Part shown: positions 17,503-26,221 of the stretch, one piece after another | Layout of the letters: each line of letters opens with the position of its first letter | How positions within the stretch are numbered: position 1 is the first letter of the stretch | NCBI RefSeq assembly: GCF_024347595.1 | Contig: NZ_AP025507.1 | Location: 1,922,001 to 1,986,000, forward strand | Length of the DNA stretch: 64,000 bases | Origin: Vibrio pomeroyi | GTDB lineage: Bacteria > Pseudomonadota > Gammaproteobacteria > Enterobacterales > Vibrionaceae | Reading direction: 5' to 3' | The notes under the pieces: generated by a model | What the model was told of the DNA's origin: nothing | What the model saw: the letters and a program-made list of their open reading frames with translations, nothing else | The model's database searches: none | Translations under genes and position numbers: made by a program

Positions 17503-19287
17503 CTAGTCAGCAGACCATACATTCTTGAAGTCGGGCCATCCCCAGTTGGTGATGGCGACGTTTTTCAAGATGCCTTGGAAACGCACGGTTTGTAGGTGGT
17601 GAAACATCGGGACTAACCAATAATCAGAGATCAATGTCGATGCAATAGGCTCTAACTCGGCTAGGTAATTGGGTAGTTCAACCGACGCTTTGTGATGGTC
17701 TAAACGCTGCTTGAGCCAGTCGCTGTTCATGTCTCCTAGTGCAGAGTGCAAAACAGGATCGTTCATCAACCACGAGAACAGTGAAGATGGCGCATTGTCG
17801 TCTAGGTTTAAGTTACACAACACCAAGTCTTCTTTTAAATCGCTACTCTGCGAGAGCTGCGCCAGTTCGCGAAAGCTATAGGTATTCACCTCCACTTCCA
17901 CTCCGTATCGTTTGAGGATATCTGATACACAGATGGCACAACGATAGAGCGCGTAATAATTGTAAACGGCAATGCTCATCTTCTTGGGCAGTTGCGTCTC
18001 TTTCGAAGGGGTTCGATACAGTTTCTGCCAACTTGGCAGTATGTTCTGAGCCAAAGACACACTGAACAAACCTTGATTTTGTTCCAATTGAGACAAGATA
18101 GCTTGTGGGTTAGCAAGCCCAGATACGTACTTACGTTGTTCGTCGCTTAACGGGTTCGCCGCTGAGTTTTGATTGAACAGGATAAACAAACAGCCATCTT
18201 CCACTCGGCTACGAAGACCATCGGTTTCCGCAGAAACGAGTTCTACGTCACTTTTCCCTAACTGGTGAAAACAAGACGAGTCTTCATAAGGTGACACCTG
18301 CATTTGACTGTCGTCGAAGCGAGCACTGCCCGTCATAGACTCTTCGAACTGCCAAATGGTCACTTCATCCGTTAAAGAGCGACACCCATAATAGTGCTCA
18401 AATGCGGCAAGCTTGATGCGCTCATTATTGGTTTCGACCACTTTGAATGGGCCTGTGCCCACCACCGCATGAGACACCGAGCTTAATGGTGACGGCTCAC
18501 GGGTCACTTGCGCTGCGGGTTGAATAGAATACTTAACGCCAGCCAACAAGCCCGCGAAGCCAGTGTCTGCTTTGGTGAGTTGGAAGCTGATTCTTAAAGG
18601 CTGCTCGCTGTAAACCGAAGCAACATGAGCTAACTCTGTTTGATAGAAAGGTAAGGTTTGCAAGGCTGAAAAAAGCGAGACTAACTGTTTAGCATCAACG
18701 GGCTGTCCATCGTGGAAGGTTAGTCCTGGGCGTAAATAGAAAGTCCAAACTAACTTCTCAGCATCATATTCCCAATGGTGCGCTAACTCAGGCTTCAACT
18801 CGCCTTTGCCATTACAAGTGACGAGGCAACTGAATACTTGCCTGATCAAAAATCGTTCACTACTGCGGTGAATATGGTGTGGGAACAGGTCTTCAAACTT
18901 ACGTTTATAGGTTAATTGTACGTGCAGCAGCCCTTCACGCATTGTCGCGCCCGAGGTTTCTTGAAGGAGAGAACCAAAGATTGCGCGGTCATTGTCTAGA
19001 ATCGAGAGGGCTTTTTCGTATTTGCCCTGCTCTATCAATTTGCCAGCAACATGTTGCGTCAGCTCTTGGTTGCTAAAGCGTAAGGTCAGGTTAGATCGTT
19101 GATTCCTGCCAACTTTTGGCTCCCACACTACCCACTCAGTTTGATGCATCTTGCCGAGCAAGGTTCGAGCGTGACGCAAACTGGTAAACAGCTTGTCTGC
19201 GACCTCCGTTAAGGTCACCGAATGTGAGAGGTTAGGCTCGAACGAATCCAGCCTTGTGTAGTAACGCATCATGTTTAGATCAGACAA
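17503..19287 (-). CDS. sgrR: SgrR-family transcriptional regulator
   Basis: A 594-aa regulator with an N-terminal SgrR-type winged helix (about residues 5-110; VADKLFTSLRHARTLLGKM) and a C-terminal domain like periplasmic solute-binding proteins family 5 (about 165-585; LVWTFYLRPGLTFHDGQPVD split across it). In enteric bacteria SgrR senses sugar-phosphate stress and activates the divergent sRNA gene sgrS. TTG 19287 has AAGG eight bases upstream; ATG 19272 is the alternative start. A candidate sgrS lies divergently at 19436-19676. Confidence 0.85.
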   Translation of the reverse strand: MSDLNMMRYYTRLDSFEPNLSHSVTLTEVADKLFTSLRHARTLLGKMHQTEWVVWEPKVGRNQRSNLTLRFSNQELTQHVAGKLIEQGKYEKALSILDNDRAIFGSLLQETSGATMREGLLHVQLTYKRKFEDLFPHHIHRSSERFLIRQVFSCLVTCNGKGELKPELAHHWEYDAEKLVWTFYLRPGLTFHDGQPVDAKQLVSLFSALQTLPFYQTELAHVASVYSEQPLRISFQLTKADTGFAGLLAGVKYSIQPAAQVTREPSPLSSVSHAVVGTGPFKVVETNNERIKLAAFEHYYGCRSLTDEVTIWQFEESMTGSARFDDSQMQVSPYEDSSCFHQLGKSDVELVSAETDGLRSRVEDGCLFILFNQNSAANPLSDEQRKYVSGLANPQAILSQLEQNQGLFSVSLAQNILPSWQKLYRTPSKETQLPKKMSIAVYNYYALYRCAICVSDILKRYGVEVEVNTYSFRELAQLSQSSDLKEDLVLCNLNLDDNAPSSLFSWLMNDPVLHSALGDMNSDWLKQRLDHHKASVELPNYLAELEPIASTLISDYWLVPMFHHLQTVRFQGILKNVAITNWGWPDFKNVWSAD

Positions 19288-19490
19288 ATAATGAACCTTT
19301 TTAGAAACAACCCTTCCTGATTAAGCCCATTATAAAACACATCGACTAAAAAGTAGCGCTAAAAGACGAAAACAGGAACAACTTAGTAAAAACCCATCTG
19401 TTTATTACTTCCTATTAAATAACCATAATTAATGGGTCAGCAGGGAACGTTAAGTTCCCACCAAAGCCTAATACAAGAGAACTAATCATC

Positions 19491-19589
19491 ATGAGAAAAT
19501 ACTATCTTAATAAGTTAAAAAGCACCTGTAGCAAGCTCGAAAGAGAAGCACTACGAACACTTATAGAGCTATGTAACTGGCGTTATTAG
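19491..19589 (+). CDS. sgrT: SgrT-like 32-aa peptide
   Basis: ATG 19491 to TAG 19587-19589 encodes a 32-aa peptide beginning MRKYYLNKLKSTCSKL and ending LIELCNWRY. From memory, E. coli SgrT begins MRQFYQHYF, continues TATAKL, and ends its helical core with LEGLMQW; the shared pattern MR-x-aromatic-Y, [ST]-x-[CA]-KL and L-x-E-L-x-x-W, plus location beside sgrR, support homology. SgrT blocks glucose uptake through the PTS transporter PtsG. The ribosome-binding site is weak (AAGAGAA). Too short for ordinary gene finders. Confidence 0.6.
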   Translation: MRKYYLNKLKSTCSKLEREALRTLIELCNWRY

Positions 19590-19613
19590 TACACTTTTTA
19601 GCACCGAGTTAAC

Positions 19614-19676
19614 GCGAGTTGAGCACAACCTAATATGCTCCTACCCCCAATATGAGTTAGGTCTCAACTCGCTTTT
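19614..19676 (+). terminator. SgrS terminator with anti-SD loop
   Basis: GCGAGTTGAG (19614-19623) pairs perfectly with CTCAACTCGC (19663-19672), followed by TTTT. An inner stem CCTAATAT (19629-19636) pairs with ATAT (19650-19653) and TTAGG (19657-19661) with a three-base bulge. The apical loop GCTCCTACCCCCA (19637-19649) is complementary to ribosome-binding sites. Confidence 0.75.
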
Positions 19677-19891
19677 CCATTCCAAATCCCCTCTCAAGCC
19701 TGCTGTACCAATAGCTCACACATTCGATAAATTTCTGTTGTCGACTCGACAAATTTAATTCGTTTTCTTAGTTAAACGAAAAGCCTTAAGGTTCGCCCCG
19801 AAGCAAGCAAGGAGCCTAAGAAAAAACTGAAAGCTCAGCTAACAACTAATTTATTTGCAGTTACCAATCAGGTATTAACTAAGGAAACGCC
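19677..19891. promoter_or_regulatory. Leader region of rimK with two inverted repeats
   Basis: Between the sRNA terminator and rimK there is a 15-bp palindrome TTGTCGA-C-TCGACAA (19738-19752) and a hairpin TTCGTTT/AAACGAA (19759-19780). These could be a regulator site and a leader structure. No gene is visible. Confidence 0.4.
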
Positions 19892-20797
19892 ATGCGTATC
19901 GCAATTCTTTCTCGTAACGAAAATCTATACTCTACCGCTCGTCTAAAGCAGGCTGGAGAAGCACGTGGTCATCAGGTCGATGTTATCGACACGCTGCACT
20001 GTGATATAGATATCGCGAGTAACAATCCGAAGATTCGCTACATGGGTGAAGAGCTACCTCAATACGATGCTGTTATTCCACGTATTGGCGCTTCCATTAC
20101 CTTTTACGGAACTGCGGTTGTTCGCCAATTCGAGATGATGGGCACTTTTTGTATCAATGAGTCAGTAGCAATCAGTCGTTCTCGCGACAAACTGCGCTCA
20201 CTACAACTGTTGTCTCGTAAAGGTATTGGCTTACCAAAAACAGGTTTCGCTAGCCGCCCAGACAAGATTCAAGACTTGATCAAAAATGTAGGTGGCGCGC
20301 CACTGGTTATCAAGCTTCTTGAAGGCACTCAAGGTATCGGCGTTGTACTAGCAGAAACAAACAAAGCAGCAGAAAGCGTTATCGAAGCGTTCATGGGCCT
20401 AAAAGCGAACATCTTGGTTCAAGAGTTCATTGAAGAAGCAAATGGCGCAGACATCCGTTGTTTTGTTGTTGGCAATAAAGTAATTGCAGCGATGAAGCGT
20501 CAAGCTGGTGAGGGTGAATTCCGCTCTAACCTGCACCGTGGCGGTACAGCTCAACTGGTTAAACTATCTAAAGAAGAGCGCGCTACAGCGATCAACGCGG
20601 CGAAAATCATGGGGCTAAACCTATGTGGTGTAGATATTCTACAATCTAAGAATGGCCCAGTGGTAATGGAAGTGAACTCTTCTCCAGGCCTAGAAGGTAT
20701 CGAGAAAGCGACAGGTAAAGATGTAGCAGACATGATTTTCGAATTCATCGAGAAAAATGCAAAACCAAACGCTAACCGTACTCGTGGCAAAGGCTGA
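19892..20797 (+). CDS. rimK: Ribosomal protein S6--L-glutamate ligase RimK
   Basis: A 301-aa ATP-grasp ligase that adds glutamate residues to the C-terminus of ribosomal protein S6. The N-terminus [15 protein letters not shown] is characteristic, the ATP-grasp core spans about 105-285 ([48 protein letters not shown] with the metal-binding Glu/Asn). Length matches E. coli RimK (300 aa). AAGGAAACGCC precedes the ATG. It is followed 32 bp later by a RimB-like protease, the usual partner. Confidence 0.93.
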   Translation: MRIAILSRNENLYSTARLKQAGEARGHQVDVIDTLHCDIDIASNNPKIRYMGEELPQYDAVIPRIGASITFYGTAVVRQFEMMGTFCINESVAISRSRDKLRSLQLLSRKGIGLPKTGFASRPDKIQDLIKNVGGAPLVIKLLEGTQGIGVVLAETNKAAESVIEAFMGLKANILVQEFIEEANGADIRCFVVGNKVIAAMKRQAGEGEFRSNLHRGGTAQLVKLSKEERATAINAAKIMGLNLCGVDILQSKNGPVVMEVNSSPGLEGIEKATGKDVADMIFEFIEKNAKPNANRTRGKG

Positions 20798-20829
20798 TTA
20801 AACGCCGTTAACTCATGATTGGAAATAAC

Positions 20830-21258
20830 ATGAACAATAAAATGATCATAGGGAATACTGAAGCACTTTGCTTACCAGAGTTAGGGATAACTGGACTACA
20901 TACACGTGTTGATACAGGGGCTAAAACCTCTTCTCTACACGTAGACAATCTACTATGTGTAAAAACAGACGGTGAGAACTTCGTGGAATTCGATCTTCAC
21001 CCAGATGTGTACCACCTAGAAGAGACAGTACGCTGCAAGGCGAAGCTGAAAACAAGTAAGAAAATCAAATCATCTAACGGCGAAGTTGAACACCGTTGTG
21101 TGATTGAAACCATGCTAAAAATCGGCGGTCAGCAATGGCCTATCGATATCACGCTAAGCAACCGTCAAGACATGACTTATATGATGTTGCTTGGACGTCA
21201 AGGCATGAGTGACAAAGTGATTGTTGACCCAGCGGGTGAATTCCTGCTGACTCACTAA
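20830..21258 (+). CDS. rimB: RimB-like retropepsin-fold protease (PF05618)
   Basis: A 142-aa protein of the 'ATP-dependent zinc protease' family PF05618, now understood as retropepsin-like aspartic peptidases; RimB is the member partnered with RimK, trimming or modulating glutamate tails on S6. The active-site motif VDTGAKTSSLHV is at about residues 28-39, with the Asp in DTGA. ATG 20830 has TTGGAAAT just upstream; ATG 20815 in frame is less likely. Probably co-transcribed with rimK; a terminator follows at 21314. Confidence 0.75.
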   Translation: MNNKMIIGNTEALCLPELGITGLHTRVDTGAKTSSLHVDNLLCVKTDGENFVEFDLHPDVYHLEETVRCKAKLKTSKKIKSSNGEVEHRCVIETMLKIGGQQWPIDITLSNRQDMTYMMLLGRQGMSDKVIVDPAGEFLLTH

Positions 21259-21313
21259 TCCGAGTCATCGTAACCGCTCCACAGGTTATAACTAAAGCTA
21301 GTCACAACGATAT

Positions 21314-21340
21314 AAGGCCAGTCTCATGACTGGCCTTATT
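21314..21340 (+). terminator. Terminator of rimK-rimB
   Basis: AAGGCCAGTC (21314-21323) pairs with GACTGGCCTT (21328-21337) around TCAT. Confidence 0.75.
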
Positions 21341-21387
21341 GCGTTCTATTCTCGAATTTCTATTTGCTGCTTTTACTTTGGGCTTAT

Positions 21388-22176
21388 CTATTTCTTGGAT
21401 TTACCATGAGACTGGAAACCAAAACGCCAAATCGATAACAGCAGTTTCTTAGCTTTGATTTTGGTTACCCGCCAATGTGTCACAGGTCTTCTTGGAGCAC
21501 TCATCAATAAGTGTTCAAAGGCTGTCTGACTAAAATCGACTTGTCCTCCATGCGCCACCAGCAGGGTATCAAGCTGCATGTCATAGATTCGAGATACTGA
21601 CTCTCGGTACTTGTTAGGATGAAAGATAGGGAAAGGCGGAATCAATTTCTTTTTCACTTCCACCATTAGGTCTGCTACATAGGCAACGCTGTGAGATGGG
21701 CAATAGACGGAAAGATCTCTGTCGGTATGACCCGGAGTTTCTAAAACCAACCAGTCATCAAAACCCGGAATGCTCTCACCATCTGATAACTTGTAGTCCG
21801 GCTTTAACTTCCTCGAATACCATAGATTTGCTTTAGGCTTCCCTAAGCGATTAGCCATCCATCGTGCTAGCGCCAGGTCCGTCAAATGCATGAAGATACC
21901 ATCAATTCCGTGATACCAGTCTTTGTCTCGATTTGCTGCCACCAAGTTACAGTTCGTTAGCCTTCTGAGCTGGTGCGCGGCCCCTGCGTGATCAGGGTGC
22001 ATGTGTGTCACCACAACCGTGTGTAGATCAGAAAAATCACGCATAAGCTCAGTTTCAATGAAAGTCTTCAAATGCGGGATGTCGGCTCGACATGCGCCAT
22101 CAAGCAACAGTAATTTGTCTGGATACTCCACCAAGTACATGTCTTGGATGTAACCTTTAATGGTATGCAGCTGCAA
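21388..22176 (-). CDS. MBL-fold metallohydrolase
   Basis: A 262-aa cytoplasmic metallo-beta-lactamase-fold protein with the zinc motif HMHPDH at about residues 58-63 and further ligands in LETPGHTDRDLSVY. No signal peptide. Start is TTG 22176, supported by AAGGAG five to six bases upstream. It resembles glyoxalase-II-like hydrolases of unknown substrate. It is divergent from the metal permease gene; whether the ArsR-type operators between them also affect it is unclear, as they lie about 200 bp from its start. Confidence 0.75.
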   Translation of the reverse strand: MQLHTIKGYIQDMYLVEYPDKLLLLDGACRADIPHLKTFIETELMRDFSDLHTVVVTHMHPDHAGAAHQLRRLTNCNLVAANRDKDWYHGIDGIFMHLTDLALARWMANRLGKPKANLWYSRKLKPDYKLSDGESIPGFDDWLVLETPGHTDRDLSVYCPSHSVAYVADLMVEVKKKLIPPFPIFHPNKYRESVSRIYDMQLDTLLVAHGGQVDFSQTAFEHLLMSAPRRPVTHWRVTKIKAKKLLLSIWRFGFQSHGKSKK

Positions 22177-22381
22177 ACCTACTCCTTGTTATAAACCAAC
22201 TGGTCAGACCTATACCATAGCAAACTCACGGCCAATTGTGATCATTTTGTTAATAGCAACATCTATAACCCCTTTATTTTCATGGATTATGAAAAACACA
22301 TCTCCCAGAGAAGAGAAAAAACTTTACATAATTCAATGACTAACTAGTGAGCCACCGTTACGAATAAATTCACTCCCAAAC

Positions 22382-22456
22382 ATATTTCGATTTTTGTCGA
22401 AATATTTATTGACGGTCTAATTTCGCGAGCGTATATTTCGACTATTCCAGAAATAT
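22382..22456. promoter_or_regulatory. Two ArsR-type operators upstream of the permease gene
   Basis: Two palindromes with the same geometry, ATATTTC-N10-GAAATAT, at 22382-22405 and 22433-22456; the second ends 14 bp before the permease ATG. The inner bases of the first extend the match (CGA...TCG). Three more sites of this pattern surround the arsR/permease locus at 61.7-61.9 kb, so the ArsR encoded there is the likely binder. Confidence 0.7.
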
Positions 22457-22470
22457 AGAGAAAACAAATT

Positions 22471-23385
22471 ATGACTATTACACAAGATATGGTTATGGAT
22501 ACCTTAGGTATGTTCGGCTTCTTAGCGGTTGAATTGACACTACTATTCCTATTGATCAGCTACGTCGTAGGTGTACTGCAGGAGTACATTCCACCAGAGA
22601 AAATACAAAGCATTCTGAGTGGTAAAAATGGTAAGGGTTACTTTGTTGCAGGCTTATTGGGCGCTATTACCCCATTCTGCTCATGCTCAACGATTCCATT
22701 TTTGAAAGGTCTACTGCGTGCAAAAGCAGGTTTCGGCACCATGATGGTTTTCCTATTTGCTAGCCCACTTTTAAACCCAATTATCATCGGCCTATTCGCC
22801 GTGACATTTGGTCTTAAAGTGACTGTGTTCTACTTTGCTATCGCAATGGGTGTATCAGTTATCGCAGGTTACACCTTAGAGAAACTTGGCTTTGAAAAAT
22901 ACGTAAAACCAGAGGCTTATATTGCTCCTGAAGCGAAAGGCTGTGCTTCTTCATGCGGCGCAAAAGCAAAACCTATCAACAAATGGGTAAGAATTTGGAA
23001 CAGCACATGGGCTGACTTCAAAAAAGTGGTTCCTTACCTAATCGGTGGTATTGCTCTTGGCTCAATGATTTACGGCTTTATGCCAACGGAGTTTGTGGCA
23101 AGTGTAGCAAGTGAAGACAACCCATTTGCGATTCCAGTGGCGGCTGTAATTGGTATCCCACTGTACATCCGAGCTGAAGCCGTGATTCCTTTGAGTGCAG
23201 CATTAGCAGCGAAAGGCATGGGACTTGGAGCAGTAATGGCGTTGATCATTGGTAGTGCTGGTGCGAGTTTAACTGAAGTGATTTTGCTTAAATCTATCTT
23301 CAAAAACAAAATGATTGCAGCGTTCTTGTTCGTAATCTTGAGCATGGCAATTGGCGCTGGTTTCTTGTACCAATTCATCTTCTAA
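22471..23385 (+). CDS. PF03773 permease, probable heavy-metal or organoarsenical exporter
   Basis: A 304-aa inner-membrane permease with about eight helices in two halves separated by a central loop (about 150-175). The conserved TPFCSCSTIP is at residues 67-76 (Cys70, Cys72), the loop carries two more cysteines (GCASSCGAK), and the second half has GIPLYIRAEAVIPLSAAL. The family includes ArsP organoarsenical exporters and, from memory, a 'SO_0444' Cu/Zn efflux group with this CSC motif. A longer paralogue lies at 60554-61654. Two ArsR-type operators precede the gene, indicating metal-inducible expression. Confidence 0.75.
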   Translation: MTITQDMVMDTLGMFGFLAVELTLLFLLISYVVGVLQEYIPPEKIQSILSGKNGKGYFVAGLLGAITPFCSCSTIPFLKGLLRAKAGFGTMMVFLFASPLLNPIIIGLFAVTFGLKVTVFYFAIAMGVSVIAGYTLEKLGFEKYVKPEAYIAPEAKGCASSCGAKAKPINKWVRIWNSTWADFKKVVPYLIGGIALGSMIYGFMPTEFVASVASEDNPFAIPVAAVIGIPLYIRAEAVIPLSAALAAKGMGLGAVMALIIGSAGASLTEVILLKSIFKNKMIAAFLFVILSMAIGAGFLYQFIF

Positions 23386-23389
23386 CCCT

Positions 23390-23418
23390 AAAAGCACACT
23401 CTCTTGAGTGTGCTTTTT
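23390..23418 (+). terminator. Terminator of the permease gene
   Basis: AAAAGCACACTC (23390-23401) pairs with GAGTGTGCTTTTT (23406-23418); strong stem and T-run. It separates the permease from the next gene. Confidence 0.85.
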
Positions 23419-23501
23419 CCAGTATCAAAGAATAGAAAAAAGAACAGACAAACAAGTAGATAAACGAATCACTCAAGAAATCAAAGAATCAGAGGTGCAA
23501 C

Positions 23502-24551
23502 ATGGTTGAGCAAATCATTATTATCGGCGCAGGCCAAGCGGGTCTATCTACCGCCTACTATCTAAAAAGAAATGGGCTCAACCCACTCATTCTTGATGCG
23601 AATCCAACGCCCGGCGGCTCTTGGACAAAAGGATGGGACAGTTTGATGTTGTTCTCACCAAAAGAGTACAGCTCGTTATCTGGGTTGATGATGCCGAAAA
23701 CTGAGCTCGAATACCCGAGCCGCAACGAGATCATCAGTTACTTAGATCGCTACGAAAAACATTACGACTTTAGAATCGAACGCCCTGTGCAAGTGCAAAA
23801 TGTTGAGAAGAAAGATGGTCTGTTTTACATCACTACCGACACTGGTGTTTATCAGTCTCACGCTTTGGTGTCAGCGACCGGTAACTTCTCTAGCGCATCG
23901 ACTCCCTACTTTGAAGGCATTGAACAGTTCAAAGGCGAGCAGATTCACTCCAGCGAGTACCAAAACAATAAGCCGTTTGAGAAACAAAATGTAGCGGTGA
24001 TAGGCAGCGGCAACTCAGGCTCTCAGATCCTTGCGGAAGTGTCAGAAGTCGCCAACACACACTGGTTTACCAATCGTCCACTGCAATATCTTGATGATGA
24101 TTTAGATGGCCGATACCTGTTCGACCTTTCAACCAAACGCTACTATGCGTCTTTGAAAGGCGAGACACTTGAGAATACTGACGACTTTTCCAAAATAGTC
24201 ATGACGCAAAGCGTGAAAGAAGCCCGAGATCGAGGCGTGCTGATCAAAGAAGAAGACATTATTCGCTTTACCGAAGGCAGCATCATCACCAAAAACAAGA
24301 CGATCCCGATCGATGCGATCATATGGTGCACAGGCTTTAAAACCCAACTCGATCACTTACAGGGTTTGGAGCTAGACAGCGATCTTAGCAAGATTTCAGA
24401 CGGTACTCGATCCAATCAACATCAAGGACTGTGGTTTATGGGCTATGGCGAATGGTCAGGGTACGCCTCAGCCACCATTGTCGGCGTTCAAAAACACGCA
24501 CGAGAAGCCGCTAAGCAAATCAATGAAGCGCTCGCATCAACAGTAAGTTAG
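23502..24551 (+). CDS. ArsO-like flavin-dependent monooxygenase/oxidoreductase
   Basis: A 349-aa FAD/NAD(P)H enzyme with two Rossmann motifs, GAGQAG (about residues 8-13) and GSGNSG (about 168-173), and FSPKEYSSLSG typical of the ArsO/CzcO-like flavin monooxygenase group. Reaction in this organism unknown; ArsO members sit in arsenic operons. It lies after the metal permease but behind a strong terminator, so it is probably transcribed separately. Start ATG 23502 has AGAGGTGC upstream. Confidence 0.7.
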   Translation: MVEQIIIIGAGQAGLSTAYYLKRNGLNPLILDANPTPGGSWTKGWDSLMLFSPKEYSSLSGLMMPKTELEYPSRNEIISYLDRYEKHYDFRIERPVQVQNVEKKDGLFYITTDTGVYQSHALVSATGNFSSASTPYFEGIEQFKGEQIHSSEYQNNKPFEKQNVAVIGSGNSGSQILAEVSEVANTHWFTNRPLQYLDDDLDGRYLFDLSTKRYYASLKGETLENTDDFSKIVMTQSVKEARDRGVLIKEEDIIRFTEGSIITKNKTIPIDAIIWCTGFKTQLDHLQGLELDSDLSKISDGTRSNQHQGLWFMGYGEWSGYASATIVGVQKHAREAAKQINEALASTVS

Positions 24552-24789
24552 CTCGGCCTTCATTCTAACTATCGCTTCATTCTAGTTATCGCCTAATTCG
24601 AATTGCCCCTCACAATTAACGCCTCAGCGTTGGCCCAATATGGACTGGTTCTGAGGCGCCATGCAAACTTTCTTCTCTCCAAATTTAGACACCTTCTGCG
24701 ATTTTATCGTGACGACAAAATACGTGATTTGTTGACCTGAGTTATTAGGACTATATATGCGCCTCTAATTTATTGTCTGAGTGCTATAC

Positions 24790-25392
24790 ATGAACCAACT
24801 AATCGATGCTCTTTCTACCCAAGGTTACTTTGTTTGGGATGACTTCTTAACGCATGAAGAAGTAGTGGCATTGAGGGATTGCATTCCAGAGAACTGGAAA
24901 AAGGCTAGGATTGGCCGTAACGATGAAGTAACGCGAGAGTCGACCATTCGTAGTGACAAAATTCAGTGGGTACGCCGAGACATGGGCGAGCCAGCTTCTC
25001 TGTTCCTAGACAAAATGGAGCAAATTCGTTTAGAAGCAAACAAAGCGTTCTTTTTGGGTCTGTTCGAGTACGAAGCGCACTTTGCTAAATACGAAAAAGG
25101 CGACTTCTACCAAAAGCACTTAGACTGCTTCAAAGGCAATGAGAACCGCCGTCTGACTACCGTGTTCTACATGAATGACGAGTGGACAGAAGAAGACGCA
25201 GGTGAGCTTGTGGTTTACGATCTAAAAGACAATCACATCGCAACCATTCCGCCAAAATCAGGCCGTTTGTTTGTGTTCTTGTCTGAGCAGTTTCCACACG
25301 AAGTGCTACCAACCAATACAGAGCGATTCAGTATCGCAGGTTGGTTCCGCATTAACGGCGTGAAAGACAATCAACTCGATATCGCACACTAA
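24790..25392 (+). CDS. 2OG-Fe(II) oxygenase
   Basis: A 200-aa iron- and 2-oxoglutarate-dependent oxygenase. The facial triad is visible: HLD at 110-112 (His110, Asp112) and His170 in FPHEV, with Arg179 (ERFSIAGWFR) to bind 2-oxoglutarate. The fold matches the prolyl-4-hydroxylase/SM-20 type; the substrate may be a protein prolyl residue (inference). I place the start at ATG 24790 rather than the in-frame GTG 24781; neither has a strong ribosome-binding site. Monocistronic; terminator at 25485. Confidence 0.8.
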   Translation: MNQLIDALSTQGYFVWDDFLTHEEVVALRDCIPENWKKARIGRNDEVTRESTIRSDKIQWVRRDMGEPASLFLDKMEQIRLEANKAFFLGLFEYEAHFAKYEKGDFYQKHLDCFKGNENRRLTTVFYMNDEWTEEDAGELVVYDLKDNHIATIPPKSGRLFVFLSEQFPHEVLPTNTERFSIAGWFRINGVKDNQLDIAH

Positions 25393-25484
25393 AGCGAGAG
25401 TTAGGATTAGAGGCTGATAGTTGAAGACTGAGAATTAAAAGCTAAAAACTAAAAGCTATCTTGTCCAAAGTCCGGCAACCTAAG

Positions 25485-25514
25485 GCCTCTCCATCGAGAG
25501 GCTTTGTTATTTTT
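25485..25514 (+). terminator. Terminator of the 2OG oxygenase gene
   Basis: GCCTCTC (25485-25491), loop CATC, GAGAGGC (25496-25502), then TTTGTTATTTTT. Confidence 0.75.
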
Positions 25515-25530
25515 GGCATAATACGCATCT

Positions 25531-25863
25531 CTACGAACCATGACGCATCAGAGTCACCGACAAATACATCCCAACCACGATAACCGTTCCCACAAGCCAA
25601 GTACTTAAAAACGGTACGCTTGAAAACGATAAGCGTCGTATCAACTTGCGCTTATTAAAATCTGAACCACACACAGCACACGATGATGAGTGTGACTGAA
25701 TGCTGCCAAATTGCTGATTCGCGGTCCATGCGTGACAATGTTTACAGAAGCGCAATTTGGCACTTTCTTCATGTGCATCCAGCTCCAGTTCAGCGTTGTT
25801 TAAGCTTTGGAGCGATAAAGTAGGCACCGTTTCTAACGATGATTTTGGTGATTGATACGACAT
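25531..25863 (-). CDS. Small membrane protein with zinc-ribbon-like motif
   Basis: A 110-aa protein, function not recognised. It has C40-x2-C43 (FCKHCHAW) and C62-x2-C65 (SCAVCGSDF), a four-Cys zinc-ribbon pattern, then basic residues (NKRKLIRR) and one C-terminal membrane helix at about 84-104. The start is uncertain: ATG 25863 is chosen, but the frame stays open upstream to a TTG at 25950, and neither has a clear ribosome-binding site. Confidence 0.5.
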   Translation of the reverse strand: MSYQSPKSSLETVPTLSLQSLNNAELELDAHEESAKLRFCKHCHAWTANQQFGSIQSHSSSCAVCGSDFNKRKLIRRLSFSSVPFLSTWLVGTVIVVGMYLSVTLMRHGS

Positions 25864-26221
25864 GATTAAGGTGTCCGATAGCGAGTCATTGATGCCGAGG
25901 ACGATACTCGCAACGCGCTCAAATAGCCTGTTAAGTGTTATTAAAAACAATGAAACGACATTAATCGAGCTTTAGGTACGGGTTAACCCAACCTTTACGA
26001 CAATCTAAGCCGCTGAATTGTTAATCAATCTCACTAACATCTAAATTATCAATAAACTTCCACTTAAATAAAATCGAAATGAATCTTTCATAGCAGTGAA
26101 ACGGTTTAGCCACGTAAGTGAAATACGCCCTGTTCAAGATAGCTTAAAACGACACCCCTACCGTCTCGTTAACACTCTGACTCAATACCCCTACACAGAT
26201 TTCATCCAAAAGGAAAAGAAG

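Larger units (their letters stand above)
19436..19676 (+). ncRNA. sgrS: Candidate SgrS small RNA
   Basis: A predicted transcript of about 240 nt divergent from sgrR, the position and size of sgrS in E. coli. It would start after a CATAAT -10 element (19424-19429), begin with a 5' hairpin GGGAAC/GTTCCC (19443-19459), encode a 32-aa SgrT-like peptide (19491-19589), and end in a strong long-stem terminator (19614-19676) whose loop carries an anti-Shine-Dalgarno sequence. The start coordinate is an estimate; the -35 is weak, as expected for an activator-dependent promoter. Confidence 0.65.

Noticed and set aside
25410..25465. AAAAGCTA-type short direct repeats after the 2OG oxygenase gene
   Set aside because: Imperfect and short; no array or mobile element structure, so no CRISPR or REP claim.
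25951..26221. Pho box before ugpB
   Set aside because: I looked for tandem TGTCA-type repeats; the best candidates (TTTCATAGCAGTGAAAC) do not fit the spacing.
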